Assembly: GCF_020080835.1 (NCBI RefSeq)
Contig: NC_058162.1
Location: 23,901,885-23,965,884, forward strand
Origin: Cotesia glomerata
Taxonomy: Eukaryota > Arthropoda > Insecta > Hymenoptera > Braconidae
Direction: 5' to 3'
Length of the DNA stretch: 64,000 nt
The first letter of the stretch is position 1. Every line of letters starts with the position of its first letter. Both the position numbers and the translations under genes were made by a program. Positions 35,494 to 48,911 of the stretch are shown one piece after another. Under the pieces are notes generated by a model. It was not told the origin of the DNA, did not search any database, and worked only from the letters and a program-made list of their open reading frames with translations.

Positions 35494-37110
35494 CACTGAG
35501 AAAAAAGTATTTTGCTACTAAGGATATTTTTTTTGATAATCAGAATACTTGGTATTGTGCTACTAAGAATTCGTGGTATTGTGATTATCACAATAAGTAT
35601 ACTGATTTTCACGATACCTAGGTATACTGATTATCAGTATACCAATATAATAGACTATTAGATGTTTATAACCTCACTTTACTGGCACAAATCAATTGAC
35701 TTATAAAGCTAACAAAACAAATTAAAATTAAAATTAAAAGTGTAATAATAAATTTTTTTCAAGCTAATATAATAAATATTAGTTGAATTCTATTTTTACC
35801 AGTGCATAAATCAAATAAACCAACTGTTATCCCATAATAAAATTGAGATGAAATGTATGTGAAACCAATCTATTCGTGATGTGATTGGTTGAAAATATTT
35901 ATTCTCATTCTGATTGGTTGAAAGTGAATATAATATACATAAACTACACATAAATATATCATGACCATAAATATGAGGCGCGCGCTTGCGCGCGCAAATT
36001 TGAATTCTAGTCCCATAATAAAATTGAGATGAAATGTATGTGAAACCAATTTATTCGTGATGTGATTGGTTGACAGTGAATATAATATACATAAACTACA
36101 CATAAATATATCATGACCATAAATATGAGGCGCGCGATTGCGCGTGCAAATTTGAATTCTAGTCCCATAATAAAATTGAGATAAAATGAATGTGAAACCA
36201 ATTTATTCGTGATGTGATTGGTTGAAAGTGAATATAATATATATAAACTACACATAAATATATCATGACCATAAATATGAGGCGCGCTTGCGCGTGCAAA
36301 TTTGAATTCTAGTCCCATAATAAAATTGAGATAAAATGAATGTGAAACCAATTTATTCGTGATGTGATTGGTTGAAAGTGAATATAATATATATAAACTA
36401 CACATAAATATATCATGACCATAAATATGAGGCGCGCGCTTGCGCGTGCAAATTTGAATTCTAGTCCCATAATAAAATTGAGATGAAATGAATGTGAAAC
36501 CAATTTATTCGTGATGTGATTGGTTGAAAGTGAATATAATATATATAAACTACACATAAATATATCATGACCATAAATATGAGGCGCGCGCTTGCGCGTG
36601 CAAATTTGAATTCTAGTCCCATAATAAAATTGAGATGAAATAAATGTGAAACCAATTTATTCGTGATGTGATTGGTTGAAAATATTTATTCTCATTCTGA
36701 TTGGTTGAAAGTGAATATAATATACATAAACTACACATAAATATATCATGACCATAAATATGAGGCGCGCGCTTGCGCGTGCAAATTTGAATTCTAGTCC
36801 CATAATAAAATTGAGATGAAATGAATGTGAAACCAATCTATTCGTGATGTGATTGGTCGAATATATCATATGCATGAAAATATATGCAAACTCTATAGTC
36901 AAGGCGCGCGCAAATTTGAATTCTAGTTAGTGTTAAAACGTCGATGGCAGTGACAGCGCATATATTATAGTTTACTGCGCAGAGTATAGGTCTTGAACTG
37001 ACTTATATTCTGATAATCACAATACTTGGTATTTTGATTATCAAAATACCAAGTATTGTGATTATCAAAATACCAAGTATTGTGATTATCAAAATACTTT
37101 TTTCTCGGAG
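35494..37110. mobile_element. TIR element hosting a tandem Helitron-like array
   Basis: The left end CACTGAGAAAAAAGTATTTTG matches the reversed right end CTCCGAGAAAAAAGTATTTTG. The subterminal regions repeat 'aatacttggtattgtgatta' several times. Without the array the element is about 520 bp. No transposase was found. Confidence 0.7.
35830..36926 (+). mobile_element. Seven-unit tandem array of Helitron-like elements
   Basis: Units are 35830-36010 (181), 36011-36162 (152), 36163-36312 (150), 36313-36464 (152), 36465-36616 (152), 36617-36797 (181) and 36798-36926 (129, 3' portion diverged). Each starts TCCCATAATAAAATTGAGAT and ends with a GCGCGC..TTGC..GCGTGC hairpin, 'aaatttgaatt' and CTAG. 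The base before the array is A and the base after is T. The 30-bp length difference is an extra 'tctcattctgattggttgaa' segment. The long minus-strand frames here are repeats of this unit, not genes. Confidence 0.8.
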
Positions 37111-37112
37111 TA

Positions 37113-38889
37113 CATTATTAATAGTAGTGATTGGACTCGTTTTAATTTTTTTGAGCTGAGCAGAATAATACACTTAAATATTGAAAATATTTATTGGTGT
37201 ACGCCGGGCTCGAACCTGGTCCAATGCGTTGGTAAGCAAGGGCCAGATCCGATAGGCTACTGTGCGCCTTCCAACAAATTTCTTGTCACAAAAATTCCCA
37301 TATTTTTGAAAAGAAATTTTTTTTGTGTATTCTGACAATAAAAATATGTATTGTTACTGTAAAAAAACTGGTATAATTCCTGAAGAAATACCAAGTTTAA
37401 TCCTGGGACTAATACTTCATGTTATTAATAGCATACAAAAAGTAAAAATGGCGCCATAATTTTCTTAATTTTTACCATGTGTTGGTAATTTTTAATTAAA
37501 AAGCAGTTGTTTGTTTAAAAATTGTTAAACGATAGAAAATGTGTATTTACACTGTTATCAAAGTATTAGTTAATATTTATCAATTAATATCTGCAAGTCT
37601 TGATAGCTAATTAATAAAAATATGAAATAGACCGAGATTGTTTGAAGATATATCCGTATCAATTAAGTGAGGTTAAGTTTACTTTATTTCAATTTTGGTA
37701 TTTTGCTGACAGAGAAAACAAGTTTTGTTACAGTAAAAAATACGTATTGTTGTCGGGATTAAATTTTAGTATTTTTTCCACAAGAATAACAGAGTCTTTA
37801 TTGAAGAAATAAATTTATTAGGAAGAAAAATACTTATAAATACTTTTAAATAATACTTATAAATAAATTTGAGGTCAATTTGTAGTTTGGATTGAATGTA
37901 ATTTTTGAAAATATTTTTTTTATGCTATTAATAGCGTAAAAAAAGTAAAAATGGTATCTTAATTTTCCTCATTTTTACTTTGTGTTGGTAATAGTTAATT
38001 GTTAAACGTTGAAAAAATGTGTTTTTACCCTGTTATTAAAATGTTGATTGTTATTTATCAATTAATATCTGCAATTCTTAATAGTTAATTAGTAAAAATA
38101 TAAAATAATTTTTTTTTAATGAAATAATGTAATTTTTACAGTTTTACACTAGAGGGACTTAGCTATTATTTAAAACTCTAATTTTATTTATAAATTTAAT
38201 TTTTCCACTTTTTTTTTCCGTCGGAAAATTCTAATGAAAATAATAATTAGATAATAATATCAATAATAATAATAATAATGCATAAAAAATATATTTGGTC
38301 CCCGTGGCCAGGGATGTCGCAGTAGCCTCAAAATAAGTCACATTGTTAAAATATTGTTTAACGCTAAAAAACGTGTGTAATTATTTGTATTTATATTTTA
38401 TAATTATTTGTTAATATCAAATATTATAAACTGTAAACCTGTAAAAAATATACTGGGTGGCGGCATCTGTTTATTATTAATAATTACTTTTAATATATAT
38501 TTTTTTATTTGTTACTTTTGTTTCTTATTTCTTCTTTATAATATGGTACATATAAATATATCGATATATATTTGTTTTAATCGGGTGGCTTAATTAAATT
38601 ATCACTGTTATGTAGTTTTTTTATTTCTTCATTATAATTTACAAATTATTAACAACCAAATGGTCAGAGCAAGAGGCTAGGGCGAGTCAATAGACGCCTT
38701 GTTATTTTCATTTATACACTTTGTTCTTTCACTGATTGCGAATTATCAAAATTGTCGAATTAAGATCACGGAAAATTAAAGTTTAAGCTTGCGAAATTAA
38801 TTTTTTTAATTGAAGAAAATTTTTTCAATTAGTTGAACTATCAGATTGATAATTAAAAGCTCAGTGAAGAAATAAATTAATATTATTGA
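37113..38889. other. Intergenic DNA, no gene; a diverged tandem duplication
   Basis: About 37420-37630 and 37920-38110 share 'gttattaatagc', 'aaaaagtaaaaatgg', 'tgttggtaat' and 'atttatcaattaatatctgc', a period near 500 bp. The tRNA-like segment lies at 37197-37268. Confidence 0.55.
37197..37268 (-). tRNA. tRNA-like sequence (pseudo-tRNA)
   Basis: On the minus strand, the A-box TAGCCTATCGG and B-box GGTTCGAGCCC both match the Pol III consensus at normal spacing. The anticodon stem is short with an eight-base loop, and the T and acceptor stems carry mismatches. It therefore looks decayed or SINE-derived. No SINE body is evident around it. Confidence 0.4.
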
Positions 38890-39999
38890 TAAGTATTTAG
38901 GCTGCATTCAAAAATGCTCTATTTCTAGACAGGTAATTAAGAAATGACCGTTTATCTTGTGAACCATTGACATTTTTAAAGATATAAGCTCATCCCGATG
39001 TTACACTCATCGAGACCTTTCATTTGAGTACCCACATCAATTTTTCATATATTTTATATATTTATATATTTTACAAATACCATATATATAAAATATATGG
39101 AAAATGACATGTAGGTACTTAAATGAAAGGTCTCAATGAGTGTAACATTGAAATGAGTTTATATCTTAAAAAATGTCAATATTTAAGAAATGACCTCGTA
39201 TCTCGTGAACTATTAACATTTTTAAAAATATAAGCTCATCCCGATGTTACCCTCATCAGGACCTTTCATTTGAGTACCCACATCAATTTTTCATATATTT
39301 TATATATTTATATATTTTACAAATACCATATATATAAAATATATAAAAAATTACATGTAGGTACTTAAATGAAAGGTCTCAATGAGTGTAACATTGAAAT
39401 GAGTTTATATCTTAAAAAATGTCAATATTTAAGAAATGACCTCGTATCTCGTGAACTATTAACATTTTTAAAAATATAAGCTCATCCCGATGTTACCCTC
39501 ATCAGGACCTTTCATTTGAGTACCCACATCAATTTTTCATATATTTTATATATTTATATATTTTACAAATACCATATATATAAAATATATAAAAAATTAC
39601 ATGTAGGTAGTTAAATGAAAGGTCTCAATGAGTGTAACATCGAAATGAGTTTATATCTTAAAAAATGTCAATATTTAAGAGTGACCTCGTATCTTGAGAA
39701 CTATTGATATTTTTAAAGATATAAGCTCATCCTGACATTACACTCATTGAGACCTTTTATTTGAGTACCTATATCAATTTTTCATATATTTTATATATTT
39801 ATATATTTCACAAATACCATATATATAAAATATATGAAAAATGCCATGTGGGTACTCAAATGAAAGCTCTTGATGAGTGTAACATCAGGATGAGCTTATA
39901 TCTTTAAAAATGTCAATTGTTAAGAGAGTACAGAGCAATTTAACAAAAGTCATTATTTAAAAAGCAAAATTTTATTTATTTATAGTTCACAAGTCACGG
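38890..39999 (+). mobile_element. Helitron copy 4, truncated at both ends
   Basis: It joins the family at 'aagtatttaggctgcatt' (internal in copy 3), has about four units of roughly 242 bp, and stops at 'gttcacaagtcacgg' just before the terminal hairpin. The TC start and CTAG end are missing. Confidence 0.75.
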
Positions 40000-42900
40000 T
40001 AATATTATAAATTTTTGAGAAGAAATAAAAAAATTTTTCTGAATAATTCAAGATGTATTGATTTTTTAAATTGTTTTATTATATTTGTTTAATTATATTA
40101 AAATCTAAGAATAAATTTTCTAAAATAAATTAATTTTTCAATGAAAAAAAAAAAATTTTTTTTAAAATGTCAGCTGATATGACATAAATATTAAGAAAAA
40201 TTTATAAATTTCAAAAACAATAATTAAAATTTATTTCTTCATTGACTTCTTAATTATCAATTAAAAAATTTACAAAATTTTTTTTTTATTAAATGCTAAA
40301 AATTTCTATTCTAATTAATTTTCACATTGCAAACTTAAATTTTTATTATCCACAATTTTAATTCGGCAATTTTCGTAATACCGCACTAATTTAAGATCGA
40401 CTTTAGAGATTTCTTCTATTATTATTCGCCTGACACCAAGCCGGTAAGTAAATTTCCCCTAGGTAAGTTACAGAATTGTATATTACCATCTCAAGCATTT
40501 CTAAACTAACATTCCTTCCCTTCCTTACCAACAGGCGCTCAATATTAATCATCAGGCGCTCAGTCGGGGAATCCCCGGCATATTACCAAAAACTTTAAAA
40601 ATTTATCCAGGTAAAAAGTCGATCCAGGTTGTATCCGAATACAAATAATAAAATACAATAAAAAAGAAAGTTAAATTTATTTACATGCTTATTTATAGAT
40701 ATTTTATAAAATAAAAATAAAAAATAGCACAGCGTAACGATAATATATCTGTATTAAAATTGTAATTGTTGTAGGAACTTAATGTTAAAGTATTCGCCAA
40801 TAGACGGATTGAAAATAAATTTAACTTTGTATCTGTAATAAATCTATCGTTATTTAATCTGTAATTAAAAATTAATATTTCTTCTTTCTGTTTAATTAAT
40901 AATTATTTATATGTTATTGTTATTGTTATTGTATGTAAATGTTAATATATATTTATCATTAGAATAGCCTAGGCGTCAGCCTTTAAATTCATTTAAAAAT
41001 ATTGCCGTTGTATAAACAATTAAAATATTTCCAGAAACAAATCTATAATCAATAATAATAGTAAAAATAATAATATTAATAATAATAATTAAAAATACAT
41101 GTAACAAATATTGATAGAGGTAATTGATATGTTGCAACATTGTTTAACAGCGATACGATATGGTACCTAATTACCGGCAGCTATTTTATTGTATTGAATT
41201 GTATACTATTAGTATTTATTAGTTTTATTTATTTATAGTTTTTTTTTTTTAATCAGTCGTATTGCGCGCAAGCGCTCGGATTATTCTGGAGTTCGAATAC
41301 AACCTTGTATTAAAAAACAATCTCTCATTCTTTGTTCTCTTAAGTCTCTTGTGCGTTAATATGTGCTAAAAAATAAACTCCCGCTAAATAAATACTTTAT
41401 TTTGTTTTTTTTTTTTATTTTTATAATTGTTCTTTTTTATTGCAAATAATATCCTAAGGGAGAAATCTATCACCAAAGCACTTTATGTTATAAACCTAAC
41501 TAACCGCTTGTTCGGCTTTTCTTTTGAGGCTAGCTTTTTTATTTTTTTCTTTATTTTCTTTCTTTTTAATTTTAAATATAACAATTATTTTTGAGCATCA
41601 AAATAGTTTTAAATTTTTAATTTTTGTGTAAATTGGCGGATGATTTTTTTTTTGGTTGCGGAGGTTGAAGCAACGAGCAAAGAGTGTGTGTTAAAACACG
41701 ACTCATTTAATTATTTTATTAATTAAGTTTTTTTTTTATTAAATTGGAAGCTTTAGAAAGAAAATTTAATTTTCTTTTGGTAAAATTGAAAGATAAAAAA
41801 TAAAACAAATCAAATAAATTTTTTTTTTAAGTAATTGAAATTATTAATTTTTTTTAAGATAAAAATTTTTAATATATTTTTAAATGCAACATGTAATTAT
41901 TTTATTAATTATTTTGTTTATTAAATTGGAAGTTTTATAAAGAAGATTTGAATTGTTTTTATTCTGGTAAAATTAAAAAATAAAAATGAAATAAGTCAAA
42001 AATTTTTATAAAAAAAATAAATTTTTGTTTTAAATAATTGAAATTATTAATTGTTTAGAAGATAAAATTTTTAATATATTTATAAATGCAACACGACTCA
42101 TGTAATTATTTAATTAATTAATTTTTTTTTATTAAATTGAAATTTTTATGAAGATTTTAATTTTTTTTTATTTTGGTAAAATTAAAGGATAAAAATAAAA
42201 AAAATCAAGAATTTTTTTAAAAAAAAATAAGCATTTTTTTAAATAATTGAAATTATTAATTTTTTAGAAGATAAAAATTTTTTAGAGCATTGTTGAATGC
42301 ATTAATTTTTTAAATTGGACGTAAGAAGAAATTTTCTGAAACAAATATTTTTTTTTTAATGAAAATAAAAAATTTTCAGCTGTATGCTATAAAACTGTAA
42401 AAAATTTAGCAATTTTTAAAATAATTTTTAGAATATTTTAATGCGTAAAAAAAAATTTTTGGTAATTATTTACAAGTGCGGTAAAACCCATTTTTAGCTA
42501 TAATTAGATGAAAAATGAACATTTAAAAATTTTTTTTTATTCTGCTTGTTTTTACGGCGGATTTATAATGAAAAATGTCATGAAAGAAAAAAATAAAAAT
42601 TTTGATAGCTATTTTACTTTCAAAAAGTTGGAAAAAATTTTGGCTCATGTTTTTGGATAAAATTTCTATTTTATCTTTTTTTGTTATTTTTGAATTATAT
42701 TTTTTCGAAAATTATATAAAAAAATTAACAATTAAAAAAAAAAGTTGAAAATCACATTTTAATATCAAATTATAAATTTTTTTGAAAATTTGTTAAAATT
42801 GCTATCAATTTTTTTTTTTTTAAATTGTTCATTTTTTTATGTATTTTTCAAAAAAAAAATATATCAATAATAAAATCCAACAGAAATTTCGTTCAAAAAA

Positions 42901-44744
42901 ATGAAAATTAAAATCGTTCACCTTACTTGTAAATATTTACCACTTTTTTTAACAAATAAATTTGTTCGGAAAAATTATTTTTAAAAAATTGCATTTGTAA
43001 TTTTTTAAGATTTCAATTTTTCTTCTAATTTTTTTTGCCATAATTTATTTGTTATAAAAATTATTAAATATCTGCTAAATTAATTTTCATCGAAAAAAAA
43101 AACGTTTTATCTTCTATTTCTTCACCAGAAGTCGAGCCAAAAAATAACAAACAATATTCAATAAGTTTTTTTTTAACAATAAGTAAACCTAAATGCTTAT
43201 ACAGCAGAGTCAAATTTTCTTTTATTTAAATTTTGGTCTAAATTAATTAAATTTATTAATAAAAAATACTTTTTAATACTTTAATAAAAAAACTTCCATT
43301 TTTTGTAAAATTTCCTCCATTTTTACCAAAAAAAATCTCAATAAAAATCATGAATTTTAATATCTAACTAAAAATATTGCAAATAATTAAAAAACTTCAA
43401 TTTTGTTTCAAACTTCCGCCATATTTACGCAAAAAAAAATCTACAAATTTAAATAGATTTTAAACATTGCACTAAAATCCTCCATTTTGACGCAAAAAAT
43501 AATCAATTTTTAATATTGCACAAAAAACTTCCTTTCTTCTCAACTTTTCAACAAAAAAAGAACAAAACCCTTTCGAGCGAAGAAAACCTAACCTCAAGAG
43601 AACGCTGAAATATTTCCTCAATTGCGTACGTTAAAATTTACGTTTGTTCTGAAAAATAATACTGAAGTCGCACGTGGTGCCTATCACATGTCTATTGTTA
43701 TTAACCCATTCGCTCACATACAATAAAAACCTAACCCATTAAATCGGTTACTTGTTTAAAAGACTCTAGGTACTTAAACACACATAACCCTGTTTAGATA
43801 TATATATCTATACATATTTAAATTGAAATATATAACCTCCATTGGCGAAGGTTCGATTTGAGTTCTTTTGATAAAAATAACACCCATTCACACTGTTAAT
43901 TAATAAAGTCTTTATACGGATCCAATTTAACGTGCGATTACGCGACGTTCTAAATATCTTCTGTTACGTCAATTCAATATTTATAAATTTAAGGTTAGCG
44001 TCCCTGCGGCAGACCCCCCTCCCCTCCTACCTATTCGCTCAAACTTCTCAGTTCCATTTTTATTTATTATTTATTTATATTTTATCAATCAAGTATTATA
44101 TAATTTATATCAATTACATTTGTTACTTTTCTATTTTTATTTCTTCTTTAATTAATATGTTTTTTTATCTCAACATTTATCTATCGTAGATTTGTCTGTG
44201 GCTATCCCTGATGTGTTAGTTACCCTGCGCTTCCGTCTGGTTTTTCGAAATAGTTATTTTTATTTATTTATTCATTACTGTTAATTTTAATTATCGTTAC
44301 AATAATGCTTTATCCAAATATTTTATTTTTAAATTTAATTATCTTACTGTTTTATAATATTTAGTCTTCAAAACTGTTTTTTTTTTCTACGATACGAGCG
44401 TAATATTTTTTTTTTGTTATTTTTAAAAATTCTTAAACAATCTGTATTTATATATTTGGTTAATTAAATAGCCCTCGTTCTTTGGAAAAAATTTTCTCAC
44501 GCCAAAATCAACAAAATAATTTACTTTTTTATTTTAATTATATAAGATAATTTTTAAATTAGTATTTACAAATTAAACATTGCAATTTATCCGAGATTAT
44601 TGCACTCTCCCGTGCGGGTTTTTATACACAAAAAAAAACTTGTTAAGGGGAGATGAAAAAAGCGAATTTTTTAGTTTTTTTAGTTAAAATATGGATTGTG
44701 CTTTAAGAGTGATAAAAAGATCGGAAAATTTTGATTATTAATTT
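40000..44744. other. Gene-free AT-rich DNA; possible non-coding transcript near 40.4 kb
   Basis: At 40437-40530 the plus strand has 'aagccg|gtaagt' and 'cttaccaacag|gcgctc', a plausible short intron, but no open frame surrounds it. 40380-40620 and 43550-44060 are less A/T-biased than the rest. Long poly-T and poly-A stretches fill 41.4-43.4 kb. No protein-coding feature is supported. Confidence 0.4.
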
Positions 44745-46440
44745 TTAATTTGGCTAAAAAAAATTGTTTTTTATTTTTAATATCAAATTTTGATTAAAAT
44801 ATGAGAGATAGAAAAATTGATGACCTTTTTTGAAGAGAATTAAAATTTCCTACAAAAAAGATTTTGTAATTTTTTCGTATTTTCAAAATTTAATCTATAA
44901 TTTTTTAATTAAATTTTATATTTTAATTTTGAGCGGCATGATGGCCGAGCGGACTAAGACATTGTCCCGTTAGTTCGTTCGTGCATCATGTCGTGAGGCG
45001 AGGGTTCGAGCCCCGACGGTTGTTCAAATAGTTCCAACACCAACCGTCGGGGGTCGCCCCGGTAGCCAAACTGTACTGGCATGGGTTTTCTCTGTGGTTT
45101 CCCCATCGCCACTATTCCAACACCGATAGAAAGGGGTGAGGAATAGGGTAAATACAGTACAGAAAGCACAAGTCGGTCCACAGCCGCATTGAGAATAAAG
45201 TTATGTGCAAAATTATATGTTGATTATAAAAAGTAGAGAACATGTTGATTATAAAAAGAGTGGAGAATATGTTGATAATAAAAGAGTTGAAAGATTGTGT
45301 TGATAATTTAGAGCGGAGCATATGTTGATAATAAAGAGTTGAAAAGAGACTACATGCGGAGATGCTGAGACAATTAGCCTTGTAAAAACCAGAAAACGGT
45401 ATACAAGTAAAACTCATAATAATAATATATTTTAATTTTGACTAAGAAAATTGTTTTTTATTTTTGATATCAAATTTTGGTTAAAATATCAGAAATATAG
45501 AAAAATTAAGGAGCTTCTTCTAAGAGAATTAAATTTCTTACAAAAAAATTTTTTAATCATTTTTTTGTATCTTCAAAATTTAATCTAAAATTTTAAAATT
45601 AAATTTTGTCTATAATTTTGAAATTAAATTTTGTCTATAATTTTTGTTTTTAATTTTGACTCAGAAAATTTTTTTTTGTGGGTCTTAAATTTTGAGTAAA
45701 ATCTCAAAGATATAGAAAAATTGAGAAACTTTTTTAAAGGAAATTGAATTTCCCACAAAAAAAATTCGCTTATCATTTTCTCGTATCTTTAAAATTTAAT
45801 CAAAAATTTTGAAATTAAACTTTCTATACTTTTATTTTGGCTCCAAAAAATTGTTTTTTACTTTTAATATTAATTTCTGATGAAAATATGAGATATGAAA
45901 AAATTTATAAGGAACTTACTTATAGAAAATTAAATTTCTTACAAAAAAAGGTTTGTTATAATTATTTTGTTTTTTAAAAATTTAATCTAAAATTTTGAAA
46001 TTGAACTTTGTCTAGATTTTAATATTTTTACTCAGAAAATTGTTTTTTATTTTGGGTATCAAATTTTGAATGAAATATCAGAGATACGGAAAAATCATAG
46101 GAAACTTTTTTTTTTAAGAAATTAAATTTTCTGCAAAAAAAGTCTCAATTTTTTTACATTTTCAATTTTTGAGCCAAAATTTTTAATTCAAATTTTGAAT
46201 TTTGATCTTAAATTTTTAGTAAAATACAAAATTTTGATGAGGATCTTTTTGTAGAGAAGAAAATTTTTTATAAGAAAATTTTCTTATCATTTTTCCAAAT
46301 TTTTAATATTTGAGCCAAAATTTTGGAATCAAAATTCAAATATTTATTTTTCCGGTCATAAAAAATGGTTTTTGACTTTAAATCTTAAATTTTGAATAAA
46401 ATATCAGAGATACGAAAAAATCACGAGACCTTTTTTTCGT
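44745..46440. repeat. Tandem repeat, ~190-215-bp units, split by a SINE
   Basis: The recurring text 'gaaaattgttttttattttt', 'atcaaattttg', 'gaattaaatttcttacaaaa' and 'tcaaaatttaatctaaaatt' is present in about six diverged units on both sides of the SINE. Confidence 0.75.
44933..45425 (+). mobile_element. tRNA-derived SINE with perfect target-site duplication
   Basis: The 493-bp element is flanked by an exact 16-bp duplication, TATATTTTAATTTTGA (44917-44932 and 45426-45441). The head has A-box TGGCCGAGCGG and B-box GGTTCGAGCCC, in the class II (Leu/Ser) style. A body follows with 'gttttctctgtggtttcccc'. The tail has four to five diverged ~30-bp repeats of 'tatgttgattataaaaagag' (45216-45345) and a final (AAT)n. 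The intact duplication implies a fairly recent insertion. Confidence 0.9.
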
Positions 46441-48911
46441 ATCTTCAATAACTAATTTACAATTCTGTAATTACTTTATAAAAAAACAAATTGAAAAAAT
46501 TCTTAAGAAATTCATTTAATTTTGATGAAAATAAAAAATAAAAATCAAATAAAATCAATTTGTTATTAAAAGAAAAATTTTTCAATTTATTTTCTAAAAA
46601 ATTTCTCAATTTTCAACCAAAAAAATTACCAAAAAAAAATTTAATTTTCTATTTTAGAAATTTAAAAAAATCTTGAACTAAAATTTTTTCAAGCTAATTT
46701 TTTATATCTCTTAAAACACGAGAAACCTTGCATATTTTCAGCGTAAAATATTAAAAACCTCGCTTTTTTCAGGCACCCTTAAACATGTTTTTCTTTCTTC
46801 TCATTTTCTTTTCATTTTTCGCTCGTTTCCTCGCCGGATAGAAAAAGCAACTTATAAATAAAAATTTATATAAATATATTTGCAACTAAAAAAACGTCCT
46901 CTCTACTTCCTTGCACGAACCCTGCTCACATTTATATATATTTATATATAATATATATCACACTAGGTTGAATTCCGTAATTTCGGTGGAAAACCGTCGT
47001 CTCAAAAGTTCCCTTTCAATTTAAAGCATTGCACTGCATATAGGAGATCTCTTTACATTAGAGAGGATGAACGACGGGTAAAAGAGGCGCTTGTTTTCCT
47101 TCCGGTTACCATCCCTTATTCTTATTCTTTTTCTTATCCTTACTCTCGTTTCATCCCTTTATCCTTCTGTTTATACGCACATCCAACACATACAACCGAG
47201 CTCTTACTCTGTTACAAACATCAGATAAGACTCCTTGCACCGTATCCGAAATATAAAAAGATAATTTCAAATAAAATAAATAAAATATTGTATATAAATA
47301 CGCAACATGTTAAATTATCATATAAATATATATATATGAAATAAAATAAAATATAATTTCATGTTAAATAAGAGACATTTTTCCCGCGGGTTTAAACTCT
47401 TTGACTTTAGCCTTCTTCAGCCGGTCTTTTTTTTCTTTTTTCCTTATCTTTTTTACATTACATATTCTATTTGTTTGTTTATACGCGTAAGGGGTTGTAC
47501 TTTTTTTTTATAATTTTTTTTGTTGTTTTTTTCGAAAAATTGAAAGATTTTTTTGATAAGAATATTTAGTGATTTTTTTCTTTAATTTTTGTCTTGTTAA
47601 ACAATTATTTAAAACCAAAAAAATAAATCTTAGTTTAATTTAATTTCTTTTTTTAAATTAATTTATTTTTTCGGAAACTTTTATTTATTTTTTAGATTTT
47701 TTTAAAATTTTTATTTTTTTAAAAAGTAATTTGGATAAAAAAAAATTAATTTTTCATATTTATTTTTTTGGAAAATTTTAATTATGATTTTTTGGAATGT
47801 TCCTTTTTTCTTAAATTTGTATCTTGAAAAATTAATTTCAATCCGAAAAATTAATCTTGTTCTCATTGAATTTTTTGAAAAATTTTAAACGTGATTTTTT
47901 GAAGATATATATAATTTTTTTTTTAATTTTTGTTTTTTTTAAAAAGTAATTTAGATAAAAAAAATTAATTTTTTATATTTATGTTTTTGGAAAATTTTAG
48001 GTATGATTTTTTGGAATGTATAATCAATTTTTTTTTTAATTTTTTATTTAAAAAAATTAATTTAAATACGAAAAATTAATCTTTTTTTAATTGAATTTTT
48101 TGGAAAAATTTAGCGTAATTTTTAGAAAGTATATTTAATGATTTTCTTTTTAATTTTTGTATTTTAAAAAAGTAATTTCAATACAAAATATCAATTTTAT
48201 TTTAATTTAATATCCTCAATTTATCTAATTTTCAAAAATTTACTGTTTTAACTATCAATTTTCCAAAATTACACTAATTACATTTTTTCATCAATAATAA
48301 TATAACTAATTAACTGATTATTCTTCAGTTTATTTAATTTTTTACTCAAATTTTCTAGTTTTAATTTTAATATTCAAATAGTTTTTTTTTTCACTCATTT
48401 TTTAAATATTTAAAAAAACTACTCTTAATTTTTTTATCAATTACCTCAAAATTAATCATTAAAACTTTTCAAAAAATTCACGAATTTAATAAAAATTTTC
48501 CAATAAAAATTAATTAATTACAATTTTTTTTTTACAAATTAATTAAAATTTTTCAATAAAAATTAAATAATTACAATTATTTTTTTTTCTTTAAAAAAAT
48601 TAATTAATAATAATTCTTCTTCTTTTAAAAAATTAATGAATACTAAAATTAAAGAAAAAAACCCCCAAAATTCCAATAGTAAAACCCAAAACCCTAAAAT
48701 TCAACCCCGTACGCATAAGGAACAAAATAATGAATAACAACAACAACAATAATCAACACTTGTTGTCCTCGCCTCAATAATTACCATTATCAATAATAAC
48801 CCTATCATCAATACACAATAATAATAATAATACTAAATAAAAATAAAAATTTTACAAAAGAGTCTCACGTGGACGGGACTACCCAGCTTCCCAGCCGTCG
48901 CTCCACGTCCC
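46441..48911. other. AT-rich DNA 3' of the BTB-Psq gene; includes its probable 3' UTR
   Basis: Mostly T/A-rich. A minus-strand AATAAA at 48334-48329, about 580 bp after the stop, is a possible polyadenylation signal. 46960-47250 is more complex (pyrimidine-rich) and could be regulatory. No coding sequence. Confidence 0.35.

Noticed and set aside
35870..36902. Overlapping minus-strand open frames of 64-132 aa
   Set aside because: They are the 152-bp Helitron-like unit read repeatedly; no start context, domain or codon pattern.
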